Shown one piece after another: positions 19,335 to 29,547 of a DNA stretch of 64,000 bases. The notes beneath the pieces are model-generated. The model ran no database searches and was not told the origin of the DNA. It saw only the letters and a program-made list of their open reading frames with translations. How positions within the stretch are numbered: the first letter of the stretch is position 1; the number at the start of each line of letters is the position of its first letter. A program made the translations under genes and the position numbers. This stretch comes from Streptomyces sp. MMBL 11-1 (GTDB lineage Bacteria; Actinomycetota; Actinomycetes; Streptomycetales; Streptomycetaceae), in assembly GCF_028622875.1 (NCBI RefSeq), contig NZ_CP117709.1:5893001-5957000 (forward strand), read 5' to 3'.

Positions 19335-20282
19335 ATGACTGCGACGACTGCCGATGTGTGGCTGCCCTACCGGGCCGACGAGATCGACGGGCTGCCCGAG
19401 GGCCTCAACTACCTCTTCTGGGACGGTGAACCCGACTTCCCCGGGGACCCGGCCGACTGCGCCTACTACGTTGTTCCCTACATGAAGGGCCCCGAGGTCG
19501 CGGTGCGCCCGCTCGCCTCGATGAGCTCCGTCCAGGTGGTGCAGACGCTCTCCGCGGGCATCGACCACGTGGAGCCCGGCCTGGGCCTGCTTCCCGCCGG
19601 CGTACGCCTCTGCAACGCCCAGGGGGTGCACGAGGCGTCCACCGCCGAACTGACGCTCGCCCTGATCCTCGCCTCCCTGCGCGGGCTCCCCGGGTTCGTC
19701 CACGGCCAGGACAACGAGGAGTGGCGTGCCGGCTTCTACCCGTCGCTCGCCGACAAGTCCGTCCTCATCGTGGGCTACGGATCCATCGGCTCGGCCATCG
19801 AGGACCGGCTCGCCCCCTTCGAGTGCGCGCGGGTGGCGCGCGTCGCGCGCTCCGCACGGACCACCGCGCGCGGTCCCGTACACACGCTCGACGACCTGCC
19901 CGCCCTGCTGCCCGAAGCCGACGTCGTGGTCCTCTCCACTCCGCTGAACCCGTCCACGCAGGGCCTGGTGGGCGCCGACTTCCTCGCCGCGATGCCCGAC
20001 GGGGCCCTCCTCGTGAACGTCGCCCGCGGCGGAGTCGTCGACACCAAGGCCCTGTTGTCCGAACTCGAGTCCGGACGGCTTCGGGCCGCACTCGATGTGA
20101 CCGACCCGGAACCCCTGCCCGCGGGCCATCCTCTCTGGCATGCTCCGAATGTCTTGATCACGCCTCATGTGGGCGGCAGCACCTCGGCGTTCGAACCGCG
20201 CGCCAAGCGGCTGCTGGCCGCACAGCTCACCCGGTTCGCCGACGGCGAGGCGGTGCGCAACGTGGTGACCACCACCGGCTGA
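19335..20282 (+). CDS. D-2-hydroxyacid dehydrogenase
   Basis: A 315-residue NAD-dependent D-isomer-specific 2-hydroxyacid dehydrogenase. The Rossmann motif is VLIVGYGSIGSAIE, with the catalytic Arg in NVARGGVVD, Glu in DVTDPEPLP, and His in ITPHVGGST. It reduces a 2-keto acid to the D-hydroxy acid or the reverse; substrate unknown. TAGCCT at 19322-19327, seven bases before ATG 19335, and no Shine-Dalgarno sequence suggest a leaderless transcript. Confidence 0.9.
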   Translation: MTATTADVWLPYRADEIDGLPEGLNYLFWDGEPDFPGDPADCAYYVVPYMKGPEVAVRPLASMSSVQVVQTLSAGIDHVEPGLGLLPAGVRLCNAQGVHEASTAELTLALILASLRGLPGFVHGQDNEEWRAGFYPSLADKSVLIVGYGSIGSAIEDRLAPFECARVARVARSARTTARGPVHTLDDLPALLPEADVVVLSTPLNPSTQGLVGADFLAAMPDGALLVNVARGGVVDTKALLSELESGRLRAALDVTDPEPLPAGHPLWHAPNVLITPHVGGSTSAFEPRAKRLLAAQLTRFADGEAVRNVVTTTG

Positions 20283-20473
20283 CCCCGCCCGCAGCGGCCA
20301 CGCTACGGGGCGGTCCGGATGCACGCAGTGCCCCTCACCTCGTCTTTCGTCACGGAGCGTAGAGGGGCTATGGCCCTGAGTGACGGATCTGGTGTATCGT
20401 CCGATCCGGGGGGCTGCGCCGTGGAAGGGGCGGCGCGGGGGGAGCACCGGAACGCGAGGGGGCGACGGGCGAT

Positions 20474-23400
20474 GTGCTGGCCATGGAGAGACGATCCGAC
20501 GCGGATGAGCGGACGGCTGCGACCGCCCGCGCCGACGGAGCACAGCACCCGCCGATGGCCGGATCCCTGCCCCGGACCGGCATCGGCGAGGCGGCCCCGG
20601 CCGGGCCGGAGCGAGCGGTGCCCCGGACGCCCCGCGAGGAGCCGGGCGCCGGGGGGCACGTTCCCGGCGGGCCCGGGGCGGGGAGCCCTCCGGTGAGCGC
20701 GCTGGGGGCCCTGCTCTCCCCGCGGTCCACCGCCGGCTCCACGGGGATGCGGTCCCGGATCCTGCTCGGCGTCGTCTGCGCGGGATATTCGGTCGGCGCC
20801 GCCGTCGGCTGGGGATCGCCGCAGGTGGCCGTCTTCATGGGGGACTTCGGTCTCGCCGCGGCGGCCCTGGTCGCCGCGGTCTCCTGCTTCCTCTACGCAC
20901 GGGTGGTCGCGGGCCGGCTCCGGCCCGCCTGGATGCTGTTCTCGCTCTCCTCCCTCATGGCGGCCTGCGGAAACGCCGTCTGGGGCTGGTACGAGGTCGT
21001 CCTCGGCCTCCCCGTGCCCACGCCCTCCCTCGCCGACGTCTTCTTCCTCTGCTTCGCGCCGCCCGCCGTCGTCGGGCTGCTCGTGCTCGCCAAACGGCCC
21101 GTCACCCGGGCCGGCTGGGTGTGCCTGGCCCTGGACGCCTGGCTGATCGGCGGCTCCCTGCTGACGCTCGCCTGGAGCCTCGCCCTCGCGCACACCACGC
21201 ACCTGGCGGGGGGCCAGGACACCAGCGTCGCGCCCGCGGCCCTCTCGCTGGCCTATCCGCTGCTCGACATCGTGCTCGTCTCGATGGTGCTCGCCCTGCA
21301 CTTCCGCCGGGCCGGGGTGAACCGCTCCGCGGTGAACACCGCCATCGCCGCCCTGGCGCTCACCGTGCTGAGCGACGCGGTGTTCACCTCGCCGCTGCTG
21401 CGCTCCACGTACCACTCGGGTCAGCTCCTGGACGCCGGCTGGTTCGCCGGATCGCTGCTCCTCGCCTACGCCCCCTGGGGCGCCCGGGGCGAGGCCCGCC
21501 CGTCCGCCCGCCCGGGGCCCCCGCGAGCCGTCGTCAGCCGCCCGATCGCCGGCTCGCTGGCCGCGCTGACCCCGTATCTCGCCGCCGCCGTCTGCACCCT
21601 GGGCATCCTGTACAACGTGGTCGACGGCCGCCGCGTGGACCGGGTCGTCATCTTCACCGGCTGCACCGTCGTCCTGGCGCTGGTCGTCCGGCAGGGCATC
21701 ATGCTCCTCGACAACATCTCCCTCACCCAGGAGCTGGCCCAGAAGGAGAACCACTTCCGCTCCCTGGTGCAGGGTTCCAGCGACGTCATCATGATCGCCG
21801 CGCCCAGCGGCACCCTGCGCTACGTCAGCCCCGCCGCCGCCGGGGTCTACGGGCGCGAGGCGGAGGATCTCGTCGGCTCCGAGCTGTCCTCGATCATCCA
21901 CCCCGAGGATCTCGGCCGGTTCGTCCACGAGGTGCGGCGCTTCCTGGCCGCACCGCCGCACGAGGAGCCCACCACCCGCATCGAATGCCGCTTCCGCTCG
22001 GGAACGGGCGACTGGCTCCACGTCGAGTCCACCGTCAACCGCCACCAGGGCGGCCTCCTCCTCAACAGCCGGGACGTCACCGAACGGGTCAGGCTCCAGG
22101 CTCAGTTGCAGCACAACGCCGAGCACGACCCGCTCACCGACCTGCCCAACCGGGCCCTGTTCACCGCCCGGGTCCGCCAGGCGCTCGGCGGCCGCCGCTC
22201 GGGCGACCCCGGCACCGCCGTCCTCTTCATTGACCTCGACGGCTTCAAGGCGGTCAACGACACCATCGGCCACCAGGCGGGCGACGAGCTGCTCGTCCAG
22301 GCCGGCCGCCGCCTCCAGGACTCCGTCCGGGCCGGCGACACCGCCGCCCGGCTCGGCGGCGACGAGTTCGCCGCCCTCATCATCGGCGACGGCACCCGCG
22401 ACCAGGGCGCCCGGGAGTACCAGGTCCACGAGATCGCCGACCGGCTGCGCCTCACCCTCTCCCAGCCCTACCGGATCGGCCCCAGCGAGGTCCGGGTGGC
22501 CGCCTCCATCGGCGTGGCCTTCGCCGAGCCCGCCATCAGCCCCACCGACCTCATGCGCAACGCGGACCTCGCGATGTACCGCGCCAAGGCCGGCGGCAAG
22601 GACCGGGTCGAGCTGTACGCCCCGCAGATGCAGGCCGACGTCGTACGCCGCTCCGAGCTGGCCACGCGGCTGCGCACCGCCCTGCGCGAGGGCGAGTTCG
22701 CCCTGCTCCACCAGCCCGTCGTCCACCTCGCCAGCGGGTCCATCGCGGCCGTCGCCGCCCAGGCCCGCTGGCGCTCCGCCCAGGGCATCCTGTTCACCCC
22801 CGCCGAGTTCCTCCGGGTCTCCGGTGACGACGACCGCGCGGCCGAGCTCGGCCGCTGGCTCCTGGAAGAGGCGGTGGCCCAGGCCGCGGACCGGGCCAGG
22901 GCCGGGCATCCGGTCTCCGTCTCCGTCCGGCTCTCCGCCGCCCGGCTGCTGGAGGCGGCCTCGCCCCCCGGCTCCATCGAGGCGCTGCTGACCCGCCACG
23001 GCCTGCCCTCGGGCGCCCTGATGATCGAGGTCGCCGACAGCGACCCGCGCGTCTCCTTCGACGCCCTGGAGCAGCGCCTCGTGGCCCTGCGCCGACTCGG
23101 CGTACGGATCGCGCTCGACGGTTTCGGCAGCGGCTTCGCGGCGATCAACGCGCTGCGCCGGCTCCCCATCGACGTACTCAAGCTCGACCGGAATCTGGTC
23201 GAGGGAGTGGTCGAATCGGCCAGGCTGCACAAGATCACCAGCGGCCTCCTGCGGATCGCCTCCGACCTCGGCCTCCAGTCCGTCGCCGACGGGGTCGACG
23301 TCCCCGAGCAGGTGCTCGCCCTGCGCGCCATGGGGTGCACCCACGGCCAGGGGATGGCCTTCTCCGGCCCGCTCGACGAGTACCGGCTGCGACGCGCCCT

Positions 23401-23515
23401 GGTCCGCGGTGAGTTCCCCGTACCGGGCATTCCGGCCCCCCGGCCGGCGATGGCGGGCGGCTCGATCCCCCTGCTCGCCGGATCACATGCTGAGACGCCT
23501 GTCCCACCCACTTGA
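20474..23515 (+). CDS. Membrane PAS-GGDEF protein with degenerate EAL domain
   Basis: About 1013 residues: a disordered N-terminus, about ten membrane helices (residues ~95-420), a PAS domain (~425-540, SSDVIMIAAPSGTLRYVSP), a GGDEF domain with intact GGDEF at 628-632 and DLDGFKAVNDTIGHQAGDE, and an EAL-like domain. The EAL motif is replaced by AAQ at 761-763. The usual NVS, DDFG and AEGVE motifs read VRLS, LDGFG and ADGVD, so phosphodiesterase activity is probably lost. It likely makes c-di-GMP or senses it. It sits just before ilvB, as SCO5511 (a Cdg protein) does in S. coelicolor by memory. GTG 20474 has GAGGGGG upstream; ATG 20483 is also possible. Confidence 0.88.
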   Translation: MLAMERRSDADERTAATARADGAQHPPMAGSLPRTGIGEAAPAGPERAVPRTPREEPGAGGHVPGGPGAGSPPVSALGALLSPRSTAGSTGMRSRILLGVVCAGYSVGAAVGWGSPQVAVFMGDFGLAAAALVAAVSCFLYARVVAGRLRPAWMLFSLSSLMAACGNAVWGWYEVVLGLPVPTPSLADVFFLCFAPPAVVGLLVLAKRPVTRAGWVCLALDAWLIGGSLLTLAWSLALAHTTHLAGGQDTSVAPAALSLAYPLLDIVLVSMVLALHFRRAGVNRSAVNTAIAALALTVLSDAVFTSPLLRSTYHSGQLLDAGWFAGSLLLAYAPWGARGEARPSARPGPPRAVVSRPIAGSLAALTPYLAAAVCTLGILYNVVDGRRVDRVVIFTGCTVVLALVVRQGIMLLDNISLTQELAQKENHFRSLVQGSSDVIMIAAPSGTLRYVSPAAAGVYGREAEDLVGSELSSIIHPEDLGRFVHEVRRFLAAPPHEEPTTRIECRFRSGTGDWLHVESTVNRHQGGLLLNSRDVTERVRLQAQLQHNAEHDPLTDLPNRALFTARVRQALGGRRSGDPGTAVLFIDLDGFKAVNDTIGHQAGDELLVQAGRRLQDSVRAGDTAARLGGDEFAALIIGDGTRDQGAREYQVHEIADRLRLTLSQPYRIGPSEVRVAASIGVAFAEPAISPTDLMRNADLAMYRAKAGGKDRVELYAPQMQADVVRRSELATRLRTALREGEFALLHQPVVHLASGSIAAVAAQARWRSAQGILFTPAEFLRVSGDDDRAAELGRWLLEEAVAQAADRARAGHPVSVSVRLSAARLLEAASPPGSIEALLTRHGLPSGALMIEVADSDPRVSFDALEQRLVALRRLGVRIALDGFGSGFAAINALRRLPIDVLKLDRNLVEGVVESARLHKITSGLLRIASDLGLQSVADGVDVPEQVLALRAMGCTHGQGMAFSGPLDEYRLRRALVRGEFPVPGIPAPRPAMAGGSIPLLAGSHAETPVPPT

Positions 23516-23548
23516 CACGTCATGCGTGCCGGAGAGAGGGTCAATGCC

Positions 23549-23590
23549 ATGCGCACCCGAATTCTCGTACTTGGAAAGCGCGTCGGCTGA
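23549..23590 (+). CDS. ilvB leader peptide MRTRILVLGKRVG
   Basis: A 13-residue ORF with ATG, a good ribosome binding site eight bases upstream and TGA stop. Its function is as a translation sensor: stalling at the Ile-Leu-Val-Leu run would change folding of the downstream terminator. The product itself probably has no role. Confidence 0.85.
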   Translation: MRTRILVLGKRVG

Positions 23591-23635
23591 AGCAGAGTCA
23601 CTCCACGACACTCTGCGGACCGCACCCGGCGCGCT

Positions 23636-23669
23636 CCCCTCGCTTGCCTCCTGGCACGAGGGGTTTTTT
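23636..23669 (+). terminator. Attenuator terminator of the ilvBNC operon
   Basis: CCCCTCG (23636-23642) pairs with CGAGGGG (23657-23663), with TGCC/GGCA stacked inside after a 2-nt bulge, followed by TTTTTT at 23664-23669. It lies between the leader peptide and ilvB. Confidence 0.9.
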
Positions 23670-23733
23670 GTTGCACTGGCACCGTTCAAACCGCTGCAAA
23701 ACACCCGCGTAAACCCTCAGCTTCGAGAAGAGA

Positions 23734-25590
23734 ATGCCGATGACCGAGCAGGCCACCGGGGCCCACCACCCGCAGCCGCGCGCCCGTAACGGCGGACAGC
23801 CGTCCGTCACCGTTGAGCACGTCACGGGCGCGCAGTCCCTCATCCGTTCTCTCGAGGAAGTCGGCGCCGACACGGTATTCGGCATTCCCGGCGGCGCGAT
23901 CCTCCCCGCCTACGACCCGATGATGGACTCCACCCGGGTCCGTCACGTCCTGGTCCGCCACGAGCAGGGCGCCGGCCACGCCGCCACCGGTTACGCGCAG
24001 GCCACCGGCAAGGTCGGCGTCTGCATGGCCACCTCGGGCCCCGGCGCCACCAACCTGGTCACGCCGATCGCCGACGCGCACATGGACTCCGTGCCGCTCG
24101 TCGCGATCACCGGCCAGGTCGCCTCCAAGGCGATCGGCACCGACGCCTTCCAGGAAGCCGACATCTGCGGCATCACGATGCCGATCACCAAGCACAACTT
24201 CCTGGTCACCAAGGCCGAGGACATCCCGCACACCATCGCCGAGGCCTTCCACATCGCCTCCACCGGCCGACCCGGACCGGTCCTCGTCGACATCGCCAAG
24301 GACGCCCTCCAGGCGAAGACCACCTTCAGCTGGCCGCCTGTCCAGGACCTGCCCGGCTACCGGCCGGTGACCAAGCCGCACGCCAAGCAGATCCGCGAGG
24401 CCGCGAAGCTGATCACCCAGGCCAAGCGCCCCGTGCTGTACGTCGGCGGCGGCGTCCTGAAAGCCGGGGCCACCGCAGAGCTGAAGGTCCTCGCGGAGCT
24501 GACCGGAGCGCCCGTCACCACCACCCTGATGGCGCTCGGCGCCTTCCCCGACAGCCACCCGCTGCACGTGGGAATGCCGGGCATGCACGGTGCGGTCACC
24601 GCCGTCACCGCGCTGCAGAAGGCCGACCTGATCGTCGCCCTCGGAGCCCGCTTCGACGACCGCGTCACCGGCAAGCTGGACAGCTTCGCCCCGTACGCCA
24701 AGATCGTCCACGCCGACATCGACCCGGCCGAGATCGGCAAGAACCGCACCGCCGACGTCCCCATCGTCGGCGACGCCCGCGAGGTCCTGGCCGACCTGGT
24801 CCAGGCGGTCCAGGCCGAGCACACCGAGGGCAACACCGGTGACTACACCGCGTGGTGGAAGGACCTCAACCGCTGGCGCGAGACCTACCCGCTCGGCTAC
24901 GACCTGCCCGAGGACGGCAGCCTCTCCCCGCAGCAGGTCATCCAGCGCATCGGCAAGCTCGCCCCCGAAGGCACGATCTTCGCGGCGGGCGTCGGCCAGC
25001 ACCAGATGTGGGCCTCGCACTTCATCGACTACGAGCAGCCCGCCACCTGGCTCAACAGCGGCGGCGCCGGAACGATGGGCTACGCCGTCCCGGCCGCGAT
25101 GGGCGCGAAGGCCGGCATGCCCGACCGCACGGTCTGGGCCATCGACGGCGACGGCTGCTTCCAGATGACCAACCAGGAACTGACCACCTGCGCGCTCAAC
25201 AACATCCCGATCAAGGTCGCCGTCATCAACAACGGCGCGCTCGGGATGGTCCGCCAGTGGCAGACCCTCTTCTACAACCAGCGCTACTCCAACACCGTGC
25301 TGCACTCCGGCGCGGACACGGACGGCGTCCCGGCCAAGGGCACCCGCGTCCCGGACTTCGTCAAGCTGTCCGAGGCCATGGGCTGCTACGCCATCCGCTG
25401 TGAGGACCCGGCCGACCTCGACAAGGTCATCGAGGAGGCCAACTCCATCAACGACCGTCCCGTCGTGGTCGACTTCATCGTCCACGAGGACGCCATGGTC
25501 TGGCCGATGGTCGCGGCCGGCACCTCCAACGACGAGGTCCAGGCCGCCCGCGGCGTCCGCCCCGACTTCGGCGACAACGAAGACGACTGA
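23734..25590 (+). CDS. ilvB: Acetolactate synthase large subunit
   Basis: A 618-residue thiamine-diphosphate enzyme. The catalytic Glu is in [22 protein letters not shown]/middle-domain features include [14 protein letters not shown], and the ThDP-Mg motif is [14 protein letters not shown]...NN. It condenses two pyruvates to acetolactate, or pyruvate with 2-oxobutyrate, the first common step of Val, Leu and Ile synthesis. GAGAAGAGA precedes ATG 23734. It is the first gene of ilvB-ilvN-ilvC and is controlled by the leader attenuator upstream. The regulatory subunit follows after 22 bp. Confidence 0.97.
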   Translation: MPMTEQATGAHHPQPRARNGGQPSVTVEHVTGAQSLIRSLEEVGADTVFGIPGGAILPAYDPMMDSTRVRHVLVRHEQGAGHAATGYAQATGKVGVCMATSGPGATNLVTPIADAHMDSVPLVAITGQVASKAIGTDAFQEADICGITMPITKHNFLVTKAEDIPHTIAEAFHIASTGRPGPVLVDIAKDALQAKTTFSWPPVQDLPGYRPVTKPHAKQIREAAKLITQAKRPVLYVGGGVLKAGATAELKVLAELTGAPVTTTLMALGAFPDSHPLHVGMPGMHGAVTAVTALQKADLIVALGARFDDRVTGKLDSFAPYAKIVHADIDPAEIGKNRTADVPIVGDAREVLADLVQAVQAEHTEGNTGDYTAWWKDLNRWRETYPLGYDLPEDGSLSPQQVIQRIGKLAPEGTIFAAGVGQHQMWASHFIDYEQPATWLNSGGAGTMGYAVPAAMGAKAGMPDRTVWAIDGDGCFQMTNQELTTCALNNIPIKVAVINNGALGMVRQWQTLFYNQRYSNTVLHSGADTDGVPAKGTRVPDFVKLSEAMGCYAIRCEDPADLDKVIEEANSINDRPVVVDFIVHEDAMVWPMVAAGTSNDEVQAARGVRPDFGDNEDD

Positions 25591-27258
<1,668 letters not shown>

Positions 27259-27301
27259 GCCTCGGGGGAGCGGGGCGGACCCTTCACGGGCCCGCCCCGC
27301 T

Positions 27302-27356
27302 CAGGGCCTGTCGTCAAACTGCCGCCTGCCGGGCGGCAGTTTGACGACAGGCCCTG
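27302..27356. repeat. Perfect 25-bp inverted repeat after ilvC
   Basis: Arm 27302-27326 (CAGGGCCTGTCGTCAAACTG and on) is exactly complementary to 27332-27356, with a 5-nt loop. It will act as a terminator for the ilv operon, but there is no U-run. The stem is less GC-rich in the middle than usual terminators. Its GGGCCTGTC ends resemble a sequence family scattered in Streptomyces intergenic regions, so it may be a dispersed palindromic element. Confidence 0.85.
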
Positions 27357-27599
27357 GTACCGGAGAAGCCGCTCCGTACGGGGGTACCGGAGGGGCGGTT
27401 CCGTACGGGTGTGCACGACGTCCACCCTCGTGCGGGTGATCCTTCCACCGGAGCGCAGTACGAGGCGCGTCGCGGGACTACACTTCTCCACAGATACACG
27501 CGTCAGGGCCCACAGTGTCGTGCGTCTTCCACGCGGCTAGCCCCTCCACCGCCTGCGGCCGTCGGGACGGCCGTCCGCACTGGACTTGTGAGGACTCAC
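27357..27599. other. serA upstream region
   Basis: Non-coding by inspection. It contains the repeated block CTCCGTACGG / TTCCGTACGG with GGTACCGGAG between (27365-27411). GAGGA shortly before GTG 27600 is the serA ribosome binding site. No certain promoter was identified. Confidence 0.45.
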
Positions 27600-29192
27600 G
27601 TGAGCTCGAAACCTGTCGTACTCATCGCTGAAGAGCTGTCGCCCGCCACGGTCGACGCCCTGGGTCCGGATTTCGAGATCCGGCACTGCAACGGCGCGGA
27701 CCGCGCCGAGCTTCTCCCCGCGATCGCCGACGTCGACGCCATCCTGGTGCGCTCCGCCACCAAGGTCGACGCCGAGGCCATCGCCGCCGCCAAGAAGCTC
27801 CGGGTCGTGGCCCGCGCGGGCGTCGGTCTGGACAACGTCGACGTCTCCTCGGCCACCAAGGCCGGCGTGATGGTCGTCAACGCCCCGACCTCCAACATCG
27901 TCACCGCGGCCGAGCTGGCCTGCGGTCTGCTGGTGGCCACCGCGCGCAACATCCCGCAGGCCAACACCGCGCTCAAGAACGGTGAGTGGAAGCGCTCCAA
28001 GTACACCGGCGTCGAGCTCAGCGAGAAGGTCCTCGGCGTCGTCGGCCTCGGCCGCATCGGCGTCCTGGTGGCCCAGCGCATGTCGGCCTTCGGCATGAAG
28101 ATCGTCGCCTACGACCCCTACGTCCAGCCGGCCCGCGCCGCGCAGATGGGCGTCAAGCTCCTCAGCCTGGACGAGCTGCTGGAGGTCGCCGACTTCATCA
28201 CGGTGCACCTGCCCAAGACCCCCGAGACCCTCGGTCTCATCGGTGACGAGGCGCTGCACAAGGTGAAGCCCTCGGTGCGCATCGTCAACGCCGCGCGTGG
28301 CGGGATCGTCGACGAGGAGGCCCTGGCCTCCGCGCTCAAGGAGGGCCGCGTCGCGGGCGCCGGCCTCGATGTGTACGCGAAGGAGCCCTGCACGGACTCC
28401 CCGCTGTTCCAGTTCGACCAGGTCGTCTGCACCCCGCACCTCGGCGCCTCCACCGACGAGGCGCAGGAGAAGGCGGGCATCGCGGTGGCCAAGTCCGTCC
28501 GCCTCGCGCTGGCCGGCGAGCTGGTCCCGGACGCGGTCAACGTCCAGGGCGGCGTCATCGCCGAGGACGTACGCCCCGGCCTGCCGCTCGCCGAGAAGCT
28601 CGGCCGGATCTTCACCGCGCTCGCGGGCGAGGTCGCGGCCCGGCTCGACGTCGAGGTGTACGGCGAGATCACCCAGCACGACGTCAAGGTGCTGGAGCTC
28701 TCCGCGCTCAAGGGCGTCTTCGAGGACGTCGTCGACGAGACCGTCAGCTACGTCAACGCCCCGCTGTTCGCGCAGGAGCGCGGTGTCGAGGTCCGCCTCA
28801 CCACCAGCTCCGAGTCGCCCGACCACCGCAACGTGGTCACCGTGCGCGGCACGCTCTCCGACGGCCAGGAGGTCGCGGTCTCCGGCACGCTGGCCGGCCC
28901 GAAGAACCTCCAGAAGATCGTCGCCATCGGTGAGCACGACGTGGATCTGGCGCTCGCCGACCACATGGTCGTCCTGCGCTACCAGGACCGTCCCGGTGTG
29001 GTGGGCGCGGTCGGCAAGATCCTCGGCGAGGCCGGGCTGAACATCGCGGGCATGCAGGTGTCCCGGGCCGCCGTGGGCGGCGAGGCGCTCGTCGTCCTCA
29101 CGGTCGACGACACCGTCCCGCAGCCGGTGCTGACCGAGATCGCCCAGGAGATCGGCGCGTCCTCGGCCCGCTCGGTGAACCTCACCGACTGA
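27600..29192 (+). CDS. serA: D-3-phosphoglycerate dehydrogenase
   Basis: A 530-residue long-form enzyme with a nucleotide-binding and catalytic pair of domains (GVVGLGRIGVLVAQRM; catalytic Arg in NAARGGIVDE and His in TPHLGAST), an intervening allosteric substrate-binding domain (~320-450) and a C-terminal ACT domain (VVLRYQDRPGVVGAVGKILG) that usually binds serine. It oxidises 3-phosphoglycerate in the first step of serine synthesis. The start was set at GTG 27600, where homology and the GAGGA site agree, rather than the open frame reaching back to 27411. Confidence 0.97.
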   Translation: MSSKPVVLIAEELSPATVDALGPDFEIRHCNGADRAELLPAIADVDAILVRSATKVDAEAIAAAKKLRVVARAGVGLDNVDVSSATKAGVMVVNAPTSNIVTAAELACGLLVATARNIPQANTALKNGEWKRSKYTGVELSEKVLGVVGLGRIGVLVAQRMSAFGMKIVAYDPYVQPARAAQMGVKLLSLDELLEVADFITVHLPKTPETLGLIGDEALHKVKPSVRIVNAARGGIVDEEALASALKEGRVAGAGLDVYAKEPCTDSPLFQFDQVVCTPHLGASTDEAQEKAGIAVAKSVRLALAGELVPDAVNVQGGVIAEDVRPGLPLAEKLGRIFTALAGEVAARLDVEVYGEITQHDVKVLELSALKGVFEDVVDETVSYVNAPLFAQERGVEVRLTTSSESPDHRNVVTVRGTLSDGQEVAVSGTLAGPKNLQKIVAIGEHDVDLALADHMVVLRYQDRPGVVGAVGKILGEAGLNIAGMQVSRAAVGGEALVVLTVDDTVPQPVLTEIAQEIGASSARSVNLTD

Positions 29193-29227
29193 CGCCGACA
29201 CGTCGGTGAACCTCATCGGCTGACGCG
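29173..29227 (+). repeat. Imperfect duplication of the serA 3' end
   Basis: The 24 bases 29173-29196, which include the last serA codons and the TGA, recur at 29204-29227 with two mismatches. A second in-register stop codon results. Confidence 0.8.
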
Positions 29228-29311
29228 GAAGCACAGCGATACGACCTCGCTCCGTACCCGGTAGTGGGCCCGCTCGTCCCGTACGAGTGGTCCCGCCGCC
29301 GGGTACGTCGC

Positions 29312-29436
29312 GTTTCCGGACGCGGGACGGCGATGAGTTTCCGGGAACGGGACGGCGGCGCGTTTCCGGGGCCGGGACGATGATGGGCTGCCGGGCGCGG
29401 GACGGCGACGGGCTGCCGGGCGCCGGCTGATCAACC
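29312..29436. repeat. 25-bp tandem repeat in the serA-toxin intergenic region
   Basis: Five units with an exact 25-bp period start with GTTTCCGG (first three) or GCTGCCGG (last two) and share a central CGGGACGG core; the last is partly degenerate. The 355-bp gap holds no supported gene. TAGGGT at 29496-29501 is a possible -10 for the toxin gene. Confidence 0.8.
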
Positions 29437-29547
29437 CGCGGGGGTGGGCCCGGGGTTGGGTCCTGGGGCCCACGACGTGAGCGGGGGCCCGACCCTAGGG
29501 TGACCGGTTGTCATGTCACTCATGGGTGCCCGGGGGTCGGATCACGT

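Larger units (their letters stand above)
23512..23669 (+). promoter_or_regulatory. ilvB leader: promoter-like box, leader peptide and attenuator
   Basis: TTGACA at 23512-23517 may be a -35, overlapping the end of the GGDEF gene. GAGAGAGGG precedes a 13-codon ORF at 23549-23590 encoding MRTRILVLGKRVG, with Ile-Leu-Val-Leu in a row using codons (ATT, GTA, CTT) that are rare in this genome. Arms 23592-23598 and 23610-23616 can form a hairpin, and a second one (23636-23663) is followed by six T. This is the layout of ribosome-mediated attenuation by branched-chain aminoacyl-tRNA supply, known for Streptomyces ilvB. Confidence 0.85.

Noticed and set aside
20303..23344. A 1013-residue antisense frame opposite the PAS-GGDEF gene
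   Set aside because: No recognisable domain; the sense strand codes for clear GGDEF and membrane segments.
29312..29436. Possible CRISPR array
   Set aside because: The 25-bp units are contiguous with no unique spacers, and no cas genes are present in the window.
29500..29547. Upstream GTG start for the toxin that would add 16 residues
   Set aside because: It overlaps a TAGGGT promoter-like box, has no ribosome binding site and codes for Cys/His-rich sequence unlike a membrane-protein N-terminus.
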